From contig CAWAPD010000001.1 of the NCBI GenBank assembly GCA_963783865.1, positions 310,001 to 374,000 of the forward strand: a stretch of DNA of 64,000 nucleotides, read 5' to 3'. The DNA is from CAWAPD01 sp963783865 (GTDB lineage Bacteria > Actinomycetota > Thermoleophilia > UBA2241). This document shows, piece after piece, positions 16,470 through 24,251 of the stretch. The notes beneath the pieces are model-generated. The model made no database searches and was not told the DNA's origin. It saw only the letters and a program-made list of their open reading frames with translations. The stretch's first letter is position 1, and every line of letters begins with the position of its first letter. Position numbers and translations under genes: made by a program.

Positions 16470-17497
16470 GTCAGCGCGATCCTCCCGACCGGCCCGCTCA
16501 CGACCTCGCCGACCGTCCAGGCGCCGGCGCCGCCGTCGCGGAGGCCCGTGAGCAGCGTCTCGTGGCGTTCCGCCGGCACGGCGATGAGCAGCCCACCCGA
16601 CGTCTGCGGGTCGAACAGGGCGAGGGCCGCGGGCTCGTCGAGCCCGCGGCCCGATACCCTCGGCCCGAAGAAGTCGCGGTTGTTGCGCAGTCCCGCAGCC
16701 GTCACGTCGCGCGCGATGAAGTCGAGCACGCCGGCGTGCAGCGGCACGTCCTCGACCGCGACCTCGGCAGCGGCGCCGCTCGCCTCGAGCAGCTCGCTCA
16801 AGTGGCCGAGCAGGCCGAAACCGGTGACGTCGGTGCAGGCGTCGGCGCCGGCGGCGGCCATCGCCCGGGAGGCGGCGGCGTTGAGCGCCGCCGCCTCGTC
16901 GATGGCCGCCCGCATGCCGTCCTCGTCGATCAGTCCCCGCTTGAGGGCCGTCGCCAGGACGCCGATGCCGAGGCGCTTGGTCAGCACGAGCAGGTCGCCG
17001 CGGCGGGCGCCGGCGTTGGTCACGACCTCGTCGCAGGCGCAGACCCCGGTCACGGCCAGGCCGTAGATGGGCTCCGCCATCTCGACCGAGTGCCCGCCGG
17101 CGAGCTGGGCGCCGGCCTCGGCGACCGTGTCGGCGCCGCCGCGCAGCACCTCGGTCAGCACGTCGGTCGACAGGCTCGCAGGCCACCCGACCAGGTTCAT
17201 CGCCGTCAAGGGGCGGCCGCCCATCGCGTACACGTCGGACAGCGAGTTGGCGGCCGCGATCCGCCCGTACAGGTAGGGGGTGTCGACGATCGGCGTGAAG
17301 AAGTCGACCGTCTGAAGTAGGCAGCGGCCGTCGCCCAGCTCGACGACGGCCGCGTCGTCGCGCGTGTCGAGCAGGCGCGCAAACGCCTCGCCCGTGCGTG
17401 GCAAGCTCTCGAGGACTGCGTCCAGGTCACACGGACCCATCTTGGACGCTCAACCGCTCTTGGCCGCGTACTGCGTCATCCGGATCGTGTCGGTCAT
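16466..17497 (-). CDS. selD: Selenide, water dikinase SelD, itself a selenoprotein (in-frame UGA = Sec16)
   Basis: The enzyme makes selenophosphate from selenide and ATP. From Met at 17440 the frame shows all SelD marks (LLQTVDFFTPIVDTPYLYGR, AGGHSVEM, TDVTGFGLLGHL, FDPQTSGGLL), but the conserved N-terminal active site would be missing. Reading upstream in the same frame gives MTDTIRMTQYAAKSG, a TGA codon at 17450-17452, then ASKMGPCDLDAVLE. This aligns with the RLTQY..GCGCK active-site region of Cys-type SelD, the TGA taking the place of the catalytic Cys and Lys19 following it. With Sec the protein is 343 residues, the normal length. A SECIS-like hairpin starts right after the UGA. The only sensible promoter gives a leaderless mRNA starting at this ATG. 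First gene of selD-selA-selB. Confidence 0.93.
16624..16652. repeat. 13-bp perfect inverted repeat inside selD
   Basis: Arms 16624-16636 and 16640-16652, 3-nt loop, encoding SelD residues about 283-291 just before the DPQTSGG motif. Confidence 0.75.
17418..17449 (-). promoter_or_regulatory. Bacterial SECIS-like hairpin directly after the selD UGA codon
   Basis: On the coding strand the base after TGA begins a 7-bp stem, GCGTCCA (17449-17443) with TGGACGC (17424-17418). A 5-nt bulge (AGATG) then leads to a 4-bp apical stem GGTC/GACC and a CGTGT loop (17433-17429). Position immediately 3' of the UGA, a bulged upper stem and a small G/T-containing apical loop match the bacterial SECIS recognised by SelB. 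Confidence 0.8.
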
Positions 17498-17505
17498 GGC
17501 GATAC

Positions 17506-17511
17506 CTTATA
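17506..17511 (-). promoter_or_regulatory. -10 box TATAAG of selD (leaderless)
   Basis: TATAAG ends 8 nt before the selD ATG (17497). The expected transcription start coincides with the start codon, and no Shine-Dalgarno is present. Confidence 0.6.
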
Positions 17512-17597
17512 CCGCACGGGACGCCGGACGCGCGCGGCGCCGGACCCTGCCCGAGCCACGCCGGACGGGCCGGGATGAGCGCCGCGGCACGACACGG

Positions 17598-17603
17598 TAC
17601 ACT
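17598..17603 (+). promoter_or_regulatory. -10 box TACACT of the PQQ-propeller gene (leaderless)
   Basis: TACACT ends 8 nt before ATG 17612. No ribosome binding site is present, again fitting a leaderless start. It is divergent from the selD promoter about 90 nt away. Confidence 0.55.
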
Positions 17604-17611
17604 CTGTCCCC

Positions 17612-18826
17612 ATGCATCGCAGACTCCTCTGGCTGGACATCCTTGCGGCGATCGTGATCGTCGTCGGCGTGGCGGGCGCGGCCCTCTTCCTCACGCGTCA
17701 GCCGAGCAGCGCCAAGCCGACGCCGTTCCCCACGGCGTCGGTGTCGGTCACGCCCTCGCCCACGCCGAGCGTGACGTCGGTCGACTACGGCGACTGGCCG
17801 ACCTACGGCTACGACAACGCGCGCACGCGGTTCGCGCCCGAGATCGCGCTGCGACCGCCGTTCCGGACCAAATGGCAATGGCACCCCGGCGACCTGCTCG
17901 AGTTCCCCCCCAGCATCTGGCAGAACCGCCTGTACGTGGCGACCGAGCACGGCTTCATCTACTGTCTGCGGGCGCCCGACCGCTCGACCAAGTGGCGGCA
18001 CAAGGTGTCGGGCCAGATCGCCTCGACGCCGACGATCGCCAAGGGCAAGGTGTACGTGACGACGTTCGAGCACGGCCTCCTCGTCTACGACGGCCTCACG
18101 GGCCGCAAGCTGTGGAGCTTCGCCTCCGGCTCGACCGAGTCGTCGCCCCTGGTCTGGGACGGGATGGTCTACTTCGGCGACCGCGCCGGCAGGGTCTTCG
18201 CCGTCAACACGCGCACGCACAAGCAGGAGTGGAGCTACCAGACCGGCGGCAAGGTCGCCGGCGCGCCGGCGATGCTGAACGGGCGCATCGTGGTCGGCTC
18301 CTACGACGGCGCCGTCTACTGCTTCAGCCCCGGCGGGCACCTGTACTGGAGGCGGTCGACCGGCAGCTCGCTGTCGAGTGACTCGTTCTACGCGACCGCC
18401 ACGCTGGCCTACAACACCGTGTACATCGGCAGCATCTCGGACCGGATCTACGCGCTCGACCTGAGCAACGGCGGCACGCGCTGGTCGTTCGGCACCGGCG
18501 GGTGGATCTACTCGTCGCCGGCCGTCTGGCACGGGATCGTCTACGAGGGCAGCTACGACGGCCGCTTCTACGCTTTGAGCGCGAGCAGCGGGCAGCTGCG
18601 CTGGAGCTTCTCGGCCGGCGGCCAGATCTCGGGCTCGCCCACGGTGATCGACGGCGTCGTCTACTTCTCGACCACCAGCCACCGGACGTGGGGCCTGAAC
18701 GCACGCACCGGCAAGGTCGTGTGGGGCATGAACGACGGCTCCTACACGCCGGTCACCGGCGACACGGCGCACCTCTACTTCTGCGGCACGCACACCCTCT
18801 ACTGCCTGATGGCGAAGAAGAAGTAG
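17612..18826 (+). CDS. Membrane-anchored PQQ/BamB-type beta-propeller repeat protein
   Basis: 404 residues. A single N-terminal hydrophobic helix (about residues 8-30) anchors the protein; a Ser/Thr/Pro linker follows, then a beta-propeller of about seven repeats. The repeats show alternating motifs such as IWQNRLYVATEHGFIYCL, VWDGMVYFGDRAGRVFAV and VIDGVVYFSTTSHRTWGL, each with the G-x-x-x-A-L-x-x-x-T-G-x-x-x-W logic of PQQ-like repeats. There is no sign of a dehydrogenase active site, so a scaffold or wall-assembly role is more likely than PQQ-dependent oxidation. Monocistronic: a -10 box abuts the start and a terminator hairpin follows the stop. Confidence 0.85.
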   Translation: MHRRLLWLDILAAIVIVVGVAGAALFLTRQPSSAKPTPFPTASVSVTPSPTPSVTSVDYGDWPTYGYDNARTRFAPEIALRPPFRTKWQWHPGDLLEFPPSIWQNRLYVATEHGFIYCLRAPDRSTKWRHKVSGQIASTPTIAKGKVYVTTFEHGLLVYDGLTGRKLWSFASGSTESSPLVWDGMVYFGDRAGRVFAVNTRTHKQEWSYQTGGKVAGAPAMLNGRIVVGSYDGAVYCFSPGGHLYWRRSTGSSLSSDSFYATATLAYNTVYIGSISDRIYALDLSNGGTRWSFGTGGWIYSSPAVWHGIVYEGSYDGRFYALSASSGQLRWSFSAGGQISGSPTVIDGVVYFSTTSHRTWGLNARTGKVVWGMNDGSYTPVTGDTAHLYFCGTHTLYCLMAKKK

Positions 18827-18829
18827 CAG

Positions 18830-18880
18830 ACGACGAAGGGGCGGGGGCGGGCGTGCCGCCCGCCCCCGCCCCTTCGTCGT
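18830..18880. terminator. 24-bp perfect bidirectional hairpin between propeller and HAD genes
   Basis: Arms 18830-18853 and 18857-18880 are exactly complementary with a 3-nt loop. Ends with CCCCTTCGTCGT like the hairpin at 12955. Lies between convergent stop codons. Confidence 0.85.
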
Positions 18881-18881
18881 C

Positions 18882-19646
18882 CTACCTCCCGCCCTCGAGA
18901 CCCAGAAGGCCGGGCAGCTCGGCCAGCGAGCGGATCGTCGGCGCGTGGCGCGGCGGCCTGCCCGCACGGTCGAGCAGCACGGCCGCCCCGAGGCCGGCGG
19001 CGAGGCCGCCGCGCACATCGTCCTCGTAGCTGTCGCCGACCATGACGGCGGCGCCGGCGGGCACGCCGAGGCGCCGCAGCGCCTCGGCGAAGATCGCCGG
19101 CGCCGGCTTGGTCACCCCCACGGCGCTGCTGGTCACCACGGTCTCGACCAGCTCGCCCAGGCCCTTCGCCGCGACCATCTCGTCGAGGTCGTGGCCGACG
19201 GCGTTCGAGACCAGCGCCAGGCGCACGCCGGCCCCGTGCAGCGCGGTCAGGCAGGGCAGGGCGTCATCGTAGAGGCTGAAGCTCTCGACCCGGCACCACG
19301 CGTCGGAGATCGCCAGCACCGTCGCCGTCACGGCGTCGGGGTCGCCGCCGCCCAGGCCGCCGATCACGGCGCGGGCGATCACGTCGATCAGGCCCTCGTC
19401 GTGCTCGTGACCGGTCTCGCGGCGGCGCTCGCCGGCGGCCTTGTGGGCGGCGGCCACCGCCCGCGGCCAGAGCGCCGGGTCGAGGTCGAGCCCGAAGCGG
19501 GCGCCGGTGCGCCGGTAGCCCGCGGCCTCGAACTGGTCGCCGGGCTCGAACAGCGTGTAGTCCGCGTCGAAGAGGACGGCGGCGGGCGGGGCGGCGAGCA
19601 TCGCCGCCCCGCCCGCCGCCTCGTCGGAGTGACCGCCCGGCTTCAT
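18882..19646 (-). CDS. HAD-superfamily hydrolase (HAD-IA, phosphatase-like)
   Basis: 254 residues with motif I VLFDADYTLF (nucleophile Asp), motif II LALVSNAVG, motif III Lys in GVTKPAPAIF, and motif IV VMVGDSYEDDVRGG, so all four HAD catalytic motifs are present with a helical cap (YjjG/HAD-IA class). It probably dephosphorylates a small metabolite; the substrate is unknown. It is the last gene of the glycine cleavage/lipoylation operon, its ATG overlapping the lipA stop (ATGA). The first 15 residues are atypical. A second in-frame ATG (19601) sits in the loop of a perfect palindrome and starts directly before the HAD core, so the true start could be there. Confidence 0.85.
   Translation of the reverse strand: MKPGGHSDEAAGGAAMLAAPPAAVLFDADYTLFEPGDQFEAAGYRRTGARFGLDLDPALWPRAVAAAHKAAGERRRETGHEHDEGLIDVIARAVIGGLGGGDPDAVTATVLAISDAWCRVESFSLYDDALPCLTALHGAGVRLALVSNAVGHDLDEMVAAKGLGELVETVVTSSAVGVTKPAPAIFAEALRRLGVPAGAAVMVGDSYEDDVRGGLAAGLGAAVLLDRAGRPPRHAPTIRSLAELPGLLGLEGGR
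19578..19620. repeat. 20-bp perfect inverted repeat at the HAD gene 5' end
   Basis: Arms 19578-19597 and 19601-19620 are exactly complementary; the 3-nt loop carries part of an in-frame ATG of the HAD gene (19599-19601, minus strand). The stem could hide or expose that start codon. Confidence 0.85.
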
Positions 19647-20518
19647 CGGCGGCCCAGGGCGGCGAGCGCCTCACCGGCGCGGTAGGAAGAGCGCACGAAG
19701 GGCGCGGCCACGACGCGCAGCCCCAGGCGCTCGCCGCGTTCGCGCAGATCGTCGAACTCCGCCGGCGGCACGTAGCGCGCCACCGGCAGGCAGCTCAGGC
19801 CGGGCCGCAGGTACTGGCCGATGGTGACGAGGTCGACGCCGTTCCGCGCGCAGTCGCGCAGCACGGCGTCGACCTCGTCACCGGTCTCGCCGAGGCCCAC
19901 CATCAGGCCGGTCTTCACCGCGGGCCGCGCCGGGGCGCGCTGGGCAGCCGCCGCCGCCAGCAGCGCCAGGGACCGTTCGTAGCCGGCCGTGGGCCTGACC
20001 TGGGGATACAGGCGGGGCGTCGTCTCGAGGTTGTGCGCTAGCGCCTCGGGGCGCTCGCGGAGCACGATCGCCAGGGCGCCGGCGTCGCCGGCGAAGTCCG
20101 GCACCAGCACCTCGACCGTCGCGCCGTCCACGCGCTCGCGCACCGCGCGGATCGTGGCCGCGAAGTGGGCGGCACCGCCGTCGGGCAGGTCGTCGCGCGT
20201 GACGCTGGTCACCACCACGTGGGAGAGGCCGAGGCGCGCGGCGGCTTCGCCGACGCGCACCGGCTCGTCCTGGTCCGGCGCCGCCGGGCGACCCGTCGCC
20301 GTCGCCACCGAGCAGAACCGGCAGCTCCTCGTGCACGTGTCACCGAGGATCAGGAACGTCGCCGTGCCGGCGGCGAAGCACTCGCCCTTGTTCGGGCAGC
20401 GCGCCTCCTCGCAGACGGTGTGCAGCGAGAGCTCGTCGAGCAGGGCGCCGGTGGCGCGAAACGCCGCCGGCGCCGGCAGCTTCACCTTCAGCCAGGATGG
20501 CTTGCGACCCGCGTCCAC
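19643..20518 (-). CDS. lipA: Lipoyl synthase LipA
   Basis: 291 residues. A radical-SAM enzyme that inserts two sulfurs into protein-bound octanoyl groups. Both Fe-S clusters are visible: the auxiliary cluster Cys36, Cys41 and Cys47 (CEEARCPNKGEC) and the radical-SAM CxxxCxxC of Cys62, Cys66 and Cys69. The conserved TSVTRDDLPDGGAAHF, LETTPRLYPQVRP, KTGLMVGLGET and the C-terminal RSSY serine region are intact. It starts at GTG 20518, four bases after the lpdA stop, in the same operon as gcvH, whose product is its natural substrate. Confidence 0.95.
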   Translation of the reverse strand: MDAGRKPSWLKVKLPAPAAFRATGALLDELSLHTVCEEARCPNKGECFAAGTATFLILGDTCTRSCRFCSVATATGRPAAPDQDEPVRVGEAAARLGLSHVVVTSVTRDDLPDGGAAHFAATIRAVRERVDGATVEVLVPDFAGDAGALAIVLRERPEALAHNLETTPRLYPQVRPTAGYERSLALLAAAAAQRAPARPAVKTGLMVGLGETGDEVDAVLRDCARNGVDLVTIGQYLRPGLSCLPVARYVPPAEFDDLRERGERLGLRVVAAPFVRSSYRAGEALAALGRR

Positions 20519-20522
20519 GGGC

Positions 20523-21939
20523 CTAGAGCGAGTGCATGGCGCGCCCGCCGGCCCCGAGCGCGGCCTCGCCGACCGCCTCGGACAGGGTCGGATGGGCGTG
20601 GATCGTGTCCATCATGGCGTCGATCGTCAGCCCGGCGTGAGCGGCCAGGGCGATCTCGTGGACGAGCTCGGTCACGTGCGGCCCCACCAGGCTGGCGCCG
20701 ACGACCACCCGGTCCTCGGGCCGGTAGACGATGCGCACGAAGCCGTCGTTCTCACCCTCTAGCACGGCTTTAGAGTTACCGTTGAAACGTACGTGTGCCA
20801 CGCTCACCTGGGTAGATTCCGCCCGCGCCTTGTCCTCGGTCAGCCCGAAGCTCGCCACCTCGGGATGGCTGAACACGGCGTTGGGGACGACCGAGCGATC
20901 GATAGCGCGGTCGCCGCCGCCGACGGCGTTCTCGGCGGCGACCGCGCCCTCGTGGTAGGCCCAGTGCGCCAGCAGGGGCGGACCGGCGAGATCGCCGGCG
21001 GCGAAGACGCCGGCCGCGCCGGTCCGCAGCGTCTCGTCGGCCGCGACGAAGCCGCCCGGTCCGATGGCGACGCCGGCGTCTTCGTAGCCGAGGTCGCGGC
21101 TGACCGGGCGGCGGCCGACGCTCACCAGAGCGGCCGCCGCTCGCAGCTCGCTGCCGTCGGCCAGCGTGACCGTCAAGCGCGTCGCCGGCGCCGGCGACCT
21201 TCTCGACCTTCTGCCTGAGGTGCGTCTCGATGCCGGCCTTGCGGAACGCCTGGAGTAGCGTGGCGCCCGTCCGCTTGTCCTCGCCCGGGAGGAGCTGGTC
21301 GAGCATCTCGACGACCGTCACCCGGCTGCCGAGCTCGACGAACACCGACGCGAACTCGCAGCCGATGACGCCGCCTCCCACCACCAGCAGGCTCTCGGGG
21401 ATGTGGTCGACCTGCAGGATCTCGTCGCTGGTCATGACCCGCGGGTCGCCGATCTCGAAGACCGGCAGCCGCATCGGCTCGGAGCCGCTGGCCAGGATGA
21501 CGGCGTCGCCCTCGACCGCGCGTGCGGCGGCCGCCGCGCCGGGACCGCCGCCGCCGTCATCGCTCGTGACGGGCTCGACCACCACGCGTCGCGGGCCGTC
21601 GAGGCGACCGCGACCTGCCACGATCTCGACCTTGCGCTGCTTGAGCATGTGCTCGACGCCGCCGCGCAGCTGCTCGACCGACGCCTGCTTGTGGGCCATC
21701 ATCGCGGCCACGTCCAGGCGCGGCGGGGCGGCGAGCTCGACCCCGAACTCGCCGCCCCGCCGCGCCTCCCGGAGCCTCGCCGCCGTGGCGACCAGCGCCT
21801 TCGTCGGGACGCAGCCGCGGTTGAGGCAGGTGCCGCCGATCTCGCGCGCCTCGACCAGCGTCACGTCGGCGCCGAGCTGCGCCGCGCGCAGCGCCGCCAC
21901 GTAGCCGGCCGGTCCGCCGCCGAGCACCACGATCCTCAT
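20523..21939 (-). pseudogene. lpdA: Dihydrolipoamide dehydrogenase LpdA, interrupted by one frameshift
   Basis: The E3/L-protein of glycine cleavage and 2-oxoacid dehydrogenases. The first frame contains the FAD motif (VVLGGGPAGYVAA), redox Cys38 and Cys43 in GTCLNRGCVPTKAL, and the NAD-binding VVGGGVIGCEFA. The second frame gives SVGRRP, GVFAAGDLAG, HPEVASFGLTE and the dimerisation end with the catalytic His-Pro pair (AHPTLSEAVGEA). The switch lies at about 21174-21183, one extra base next to an 18-bp perfect palindrome (21181-21198). Without it the protein is 471 residues, normal for LpdA. No second lpd gene is in the window, so sequencing error or a very recent mutation is likely. Its ATG overlaps the upstream ligase stop. 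Confidence 0.88.
21716..21767. repeat. 20-bp perfect inverted repeat inside lpdA
   Basis: Arms 21716-21735 and 21748-21767, 12-nt loop, encoding the segment after the redox-active helix of LpdA. Confidence 0.85.
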
Positions 21940-22667
21940 CCCGCGACCTCCGTCGTCGTCTTCGTCGTCGGCGCCGCCGCCGTCGCGTCGGCCATCGTCT
22001 CAATGGTCGTACCCAGCGCCCCGGCCAGATGCGCCGTGAATCTCTCCCAGACGGCTTCGGGGTCGGGGGCGAGCCCCGCGCCGGCGAGTCCCTCGCCGCG
22101 CCAGGGCTCGCCGACCAGCCGCTCGACCGCCGCGACCAGCTCGTCGGGCGGACGGCGCTCGAGCACGCTCCCGTGCACGAGCGCCGTCCGCCCGCGCCGC
22201 GCCTGGGCTACCGCCACGACCTTCTCGCCGCCGGCGAGCAGATCGTGGCGCAACGCGGTCGCGAAACACAGTCCCGATCTCGTGTAGGGCACCTCGCGCG
22301 TGTCGTCAAGGCGCGCGCCCTCGCGCTCGAGCGCGCGCCGCACCGCCGTGGTCACGAACCGGTACGACGCCTGCAGCGACTCCGACCCGAGCTCGTCGAG
22401 CGGGAAGACGACGGCGAACGACCACTCGAACCCGGCGCCGTGCAGCACGGCCCGCCCGCCGGTCGGCCGGCGCACGACGTCCATGCCGGCCGGTCGCAGC
22501 GCTTCTTCGGCGACAGCCACATCCAGGGACTGGAACTTGCCCAGCGACAGCGCCGGGGGGTCCCACAGGTAGCGGCGCGCGGTCGTCGTGCGCGCGGACT
22601 CGAGCAGCTCCTCGTCGCGCGCCATCTGCGTGGCGGCGTCGGCCACCAGGAGCGGCAGCACGATCAC
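21936..22667 (-). CDS. LipM-like octanoyltransferase / lipoate-protein ligase A family
   Basis: 243 residues of the BPL/LplA catalytic fold. The RRPTGGRAVLH signature is at residues 66-76. Residues 131-141 read SGLCFATALRH with Cys134, the position of the acyl-accepting Cys in LipM octanoyltransferases, and Lys149 follows in GGEKVVAVAQ. The last block is usually GxKxxGSAQ, so the serine and glycine are altered here. HGSVL follows. It most likely transfers octanoate from acyl carrier protein to the H-protein lysine so that LipA can sulfurate it. There is no separate C-terminal LplA accessory domain. It lies between gcvPB (3-nt gap) and lpdA (ATGA overlap). Confidence 0.8.
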   Translation of the reverse strand: MIVLPLLVADAATQMARDEELLESARTTTARRYLWDPPALSLGKFQSLDVAVAEEALRPAGMDVVRRPTGGRAVLHGAGFEWSFAVVFPLDELGSESLQASYRFVTTAVRRALEREGARLDDTREVPYTRSGLCFATALRHDLLAGGEKVVAVAQARRGRTALVHGSVLERRPPDELVAAVERLVGEPWRGEGLAGAGLAPDPEAVWERFTAHLAGALGTTIETMADATAAAPTTKTTTEVAG

Positions 22668-22670
22668 GGG

Positions 22671-24251
22671 CTACTCGTCCTCGGGGAACCGCTGGCGCAC
22701 GACCGGGCTGCGCGCCGCCGTGACCTCGTCGAGGCGGCGGACCGGCATCGTGGTCGGCGCTTCGAGCAGCAGCTCCGGCGTCTTTCCGGCCTCCTCCATC
22801 ACCGCGCGCATGTCGGCGATGAAGGCGTCGAGTTCCTCCTTGGAGTTCGTCTCGGTCGGCTCGATCATCAGCGCCTCTTTGACGATCAGCGGAAAGTAGG
22901 TCGTCGGCGGGTGCACGCCGTAGTCGAGCAGCCGCTTGGCGACGTCGAGCGCGCGCACGCCGTGCGCGCGCAGCGGCTCGCCCGAGACGACGAACTCGTG
23001 CAGCGGCCGCCGGTCGTAGGGCACGTCGAACAGGTCGCGGATGCCGGCGAAGACGTAGTTGGCGTTGAGCACCGCCGCGTCGCTGACCTCTCGCAGCCCC
23101 TCGGCCCCGAGCGCGCGGATGTACGCGTAGGCGCGCAGCAGCACCATCGTGTTGCCGTAGAAGGAGCGGACCTTGCCGATCGACTTCGGGCGTTCGTTGT
23201 CGAGGACGTAATAGCCGGTCATTGGCGACGCCGGAGGGGTCTCGCCCGGCGGAGCGTAGTGCACGATCACAGGCGCCGGCAGGTAGGGCTCGAGGATGTC
23301 GCGAACGACGATCGGACCAGCTCCGGGGCCGCCGCCGCCGTGCGGCGTCGAGAACGTCTTGTGCGTGTTGAAGTGGACGATGTCGAACCCCATGTCGCCG
23401 GGCCGCGAGCGACCGAGGATCGCGTTGCTGTTGGCGCCGTCGTAGTAGAGCAGGCCGCCGGCATCGTGCACGAGGCGGGCGATCTCGACGATGTTCTCCT
23501 CGAAAAGGCCCAGCGTGCTCGGGTTGGTGAGCATCAGCGCGGCGACGTCGTCCGAGAGCTTCGTCTTGAGGTCCTCGAGGTCGACGTTGCCACGCGCGTC
23601 GCTGACCACCGTGACCGGCTTGTAGCCGGCCATCACGACCGTCGCCGGATTGGTGCCGTGGGCCGTGTCGGGGATCAGGACGGTGCCGGGGTGCCGACCG
23701 TGGTCTTCCTGCCACGCGCGCACCAGCAGCAGCCCGGTGAGCTCGCCATGCGCGCCGGCCGCCGGCTGCAGCGTCGTCGCCGACAGGCCGGCGATCTCGG
23801 CGAGCCAGGAGCCGAGGCGGCCGAGCACCATGAGGATGCCTCTGGTCTGCCGAGGATAGAGGCCGCCCAGGTCGGGCACGTACGGGTGGAGGTCGCGGAA
23901 GCCCGGCAGCGCGGCGATCCGCTCGTTGATCTCGGGGTTGTACTTCATCGTGCACGAGCCGAGCGGATACGTGCCCTTGGAGACGCCATAATCGCGCGTC
24001 GAGAGGTTGGTGAAGTGGCGGACGAGCTCGGTCTCGGAGACCTCGGGGAGGCGGGCGGGACGCTGCCGCAGCTCGACCCCGGGGAACAGCTCCTCGACCG
24101 TGGGCTCGGGCAGGTCGAGCCGCGGCAGCGAGTACGCCCGCCTCCCCGGCCGCGACTTCTCGTAGATCGTGCGCGTGTCGGTCGTCCCCGCGGCGCCGAT
24201 GCGGGCGGCCGGAGACGTGGGCAGCGGCACTCTCTTGCCGGCGTCAGGCAA
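22671..24251 (-). CDS. gcvPB: Glycine dehydrogenase (decarboxylating) subunit 2
   Basis: 526 residues, the C-terminal half of the PLP-dependent P-protein. The PLP-binding lysine is in FNTHKTFSTPHGGGGPG, a segment unique to GcvP. Other marks are YPLGSCTMKYNP, DTAHGTNPATV, MLTNPSTLGLFE and YDGANSNAI. With subunit 1 it decarboxylates glycine and passes the aminomethyl group to GcvH. Split P-proteins are usual in Firmicutes, many anaerobes and archaea, while most actinobacteria have the fused form. It starts inside the last codons of gcvPA (8-nt overlap), so expression is coupled. Confidence 0.95.
   Translation of the reverse strand: MPDAGKRVPLPTSPAARIGAAGTTDTRTIYEKSRPGRRAYSLPRLDLPEPTVEELFPGVELRQRPARLPEVSETELVRHFTNLSTRDYGVSKGTYPLGSCTMKYNPEINERIAALPGFRDLHPYVPDLGGLYPRQTRGILMVLGRLGSWLAEIAGLSATTLQPAAGAHGELTGLLLVRAWQEDHGRHPGTVLIPDTAHGTNPATVVMAGYKPVTVVSDARGNVDLEDLKTKLSDDVAALMLTNPSTLGLFEENIVEIARLVHDAGGLLYYDGANSNAILGRSRPGDMGFDIVHFNTHKTFSTPHGGGGPGAGPIVVRDILEPYLPAPVIVHYAPPGETPPASPMTGYYVLDNERPKSIGKVRSFYGNTMVLLRAYAYIRALGAEGLREVSDAAVLNANYVFAGIRDLFDVPYDRRPLHEFVVSGEPLRAHGVRALDVAKRLLDYGVHPPTTYFPLIVKEALMIEPTETNSKEELDAFIADMRAVMEEAGKTPELLLEAPTTMPVRRLDEVTAARSPVVRQRFPEDE

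Noticed and set aside
12941..17611. Search for tRNA-Sec (selC) near selD-selA-selB
   Set aside because: No cloverleaf with a UCA anticodon, extended acceptor stem or TTCGA T-loop could be found on either strand in the intergenic regions; selC is probably elsewhere.
17612..18826. PQQ-dependent dehydrogenase
   Set aside because: Only the propeller repeats are seen; catalytic Asp, the disulfide ring and cofactor contacts of quinoprotein dehydrogenases are not identifiable.
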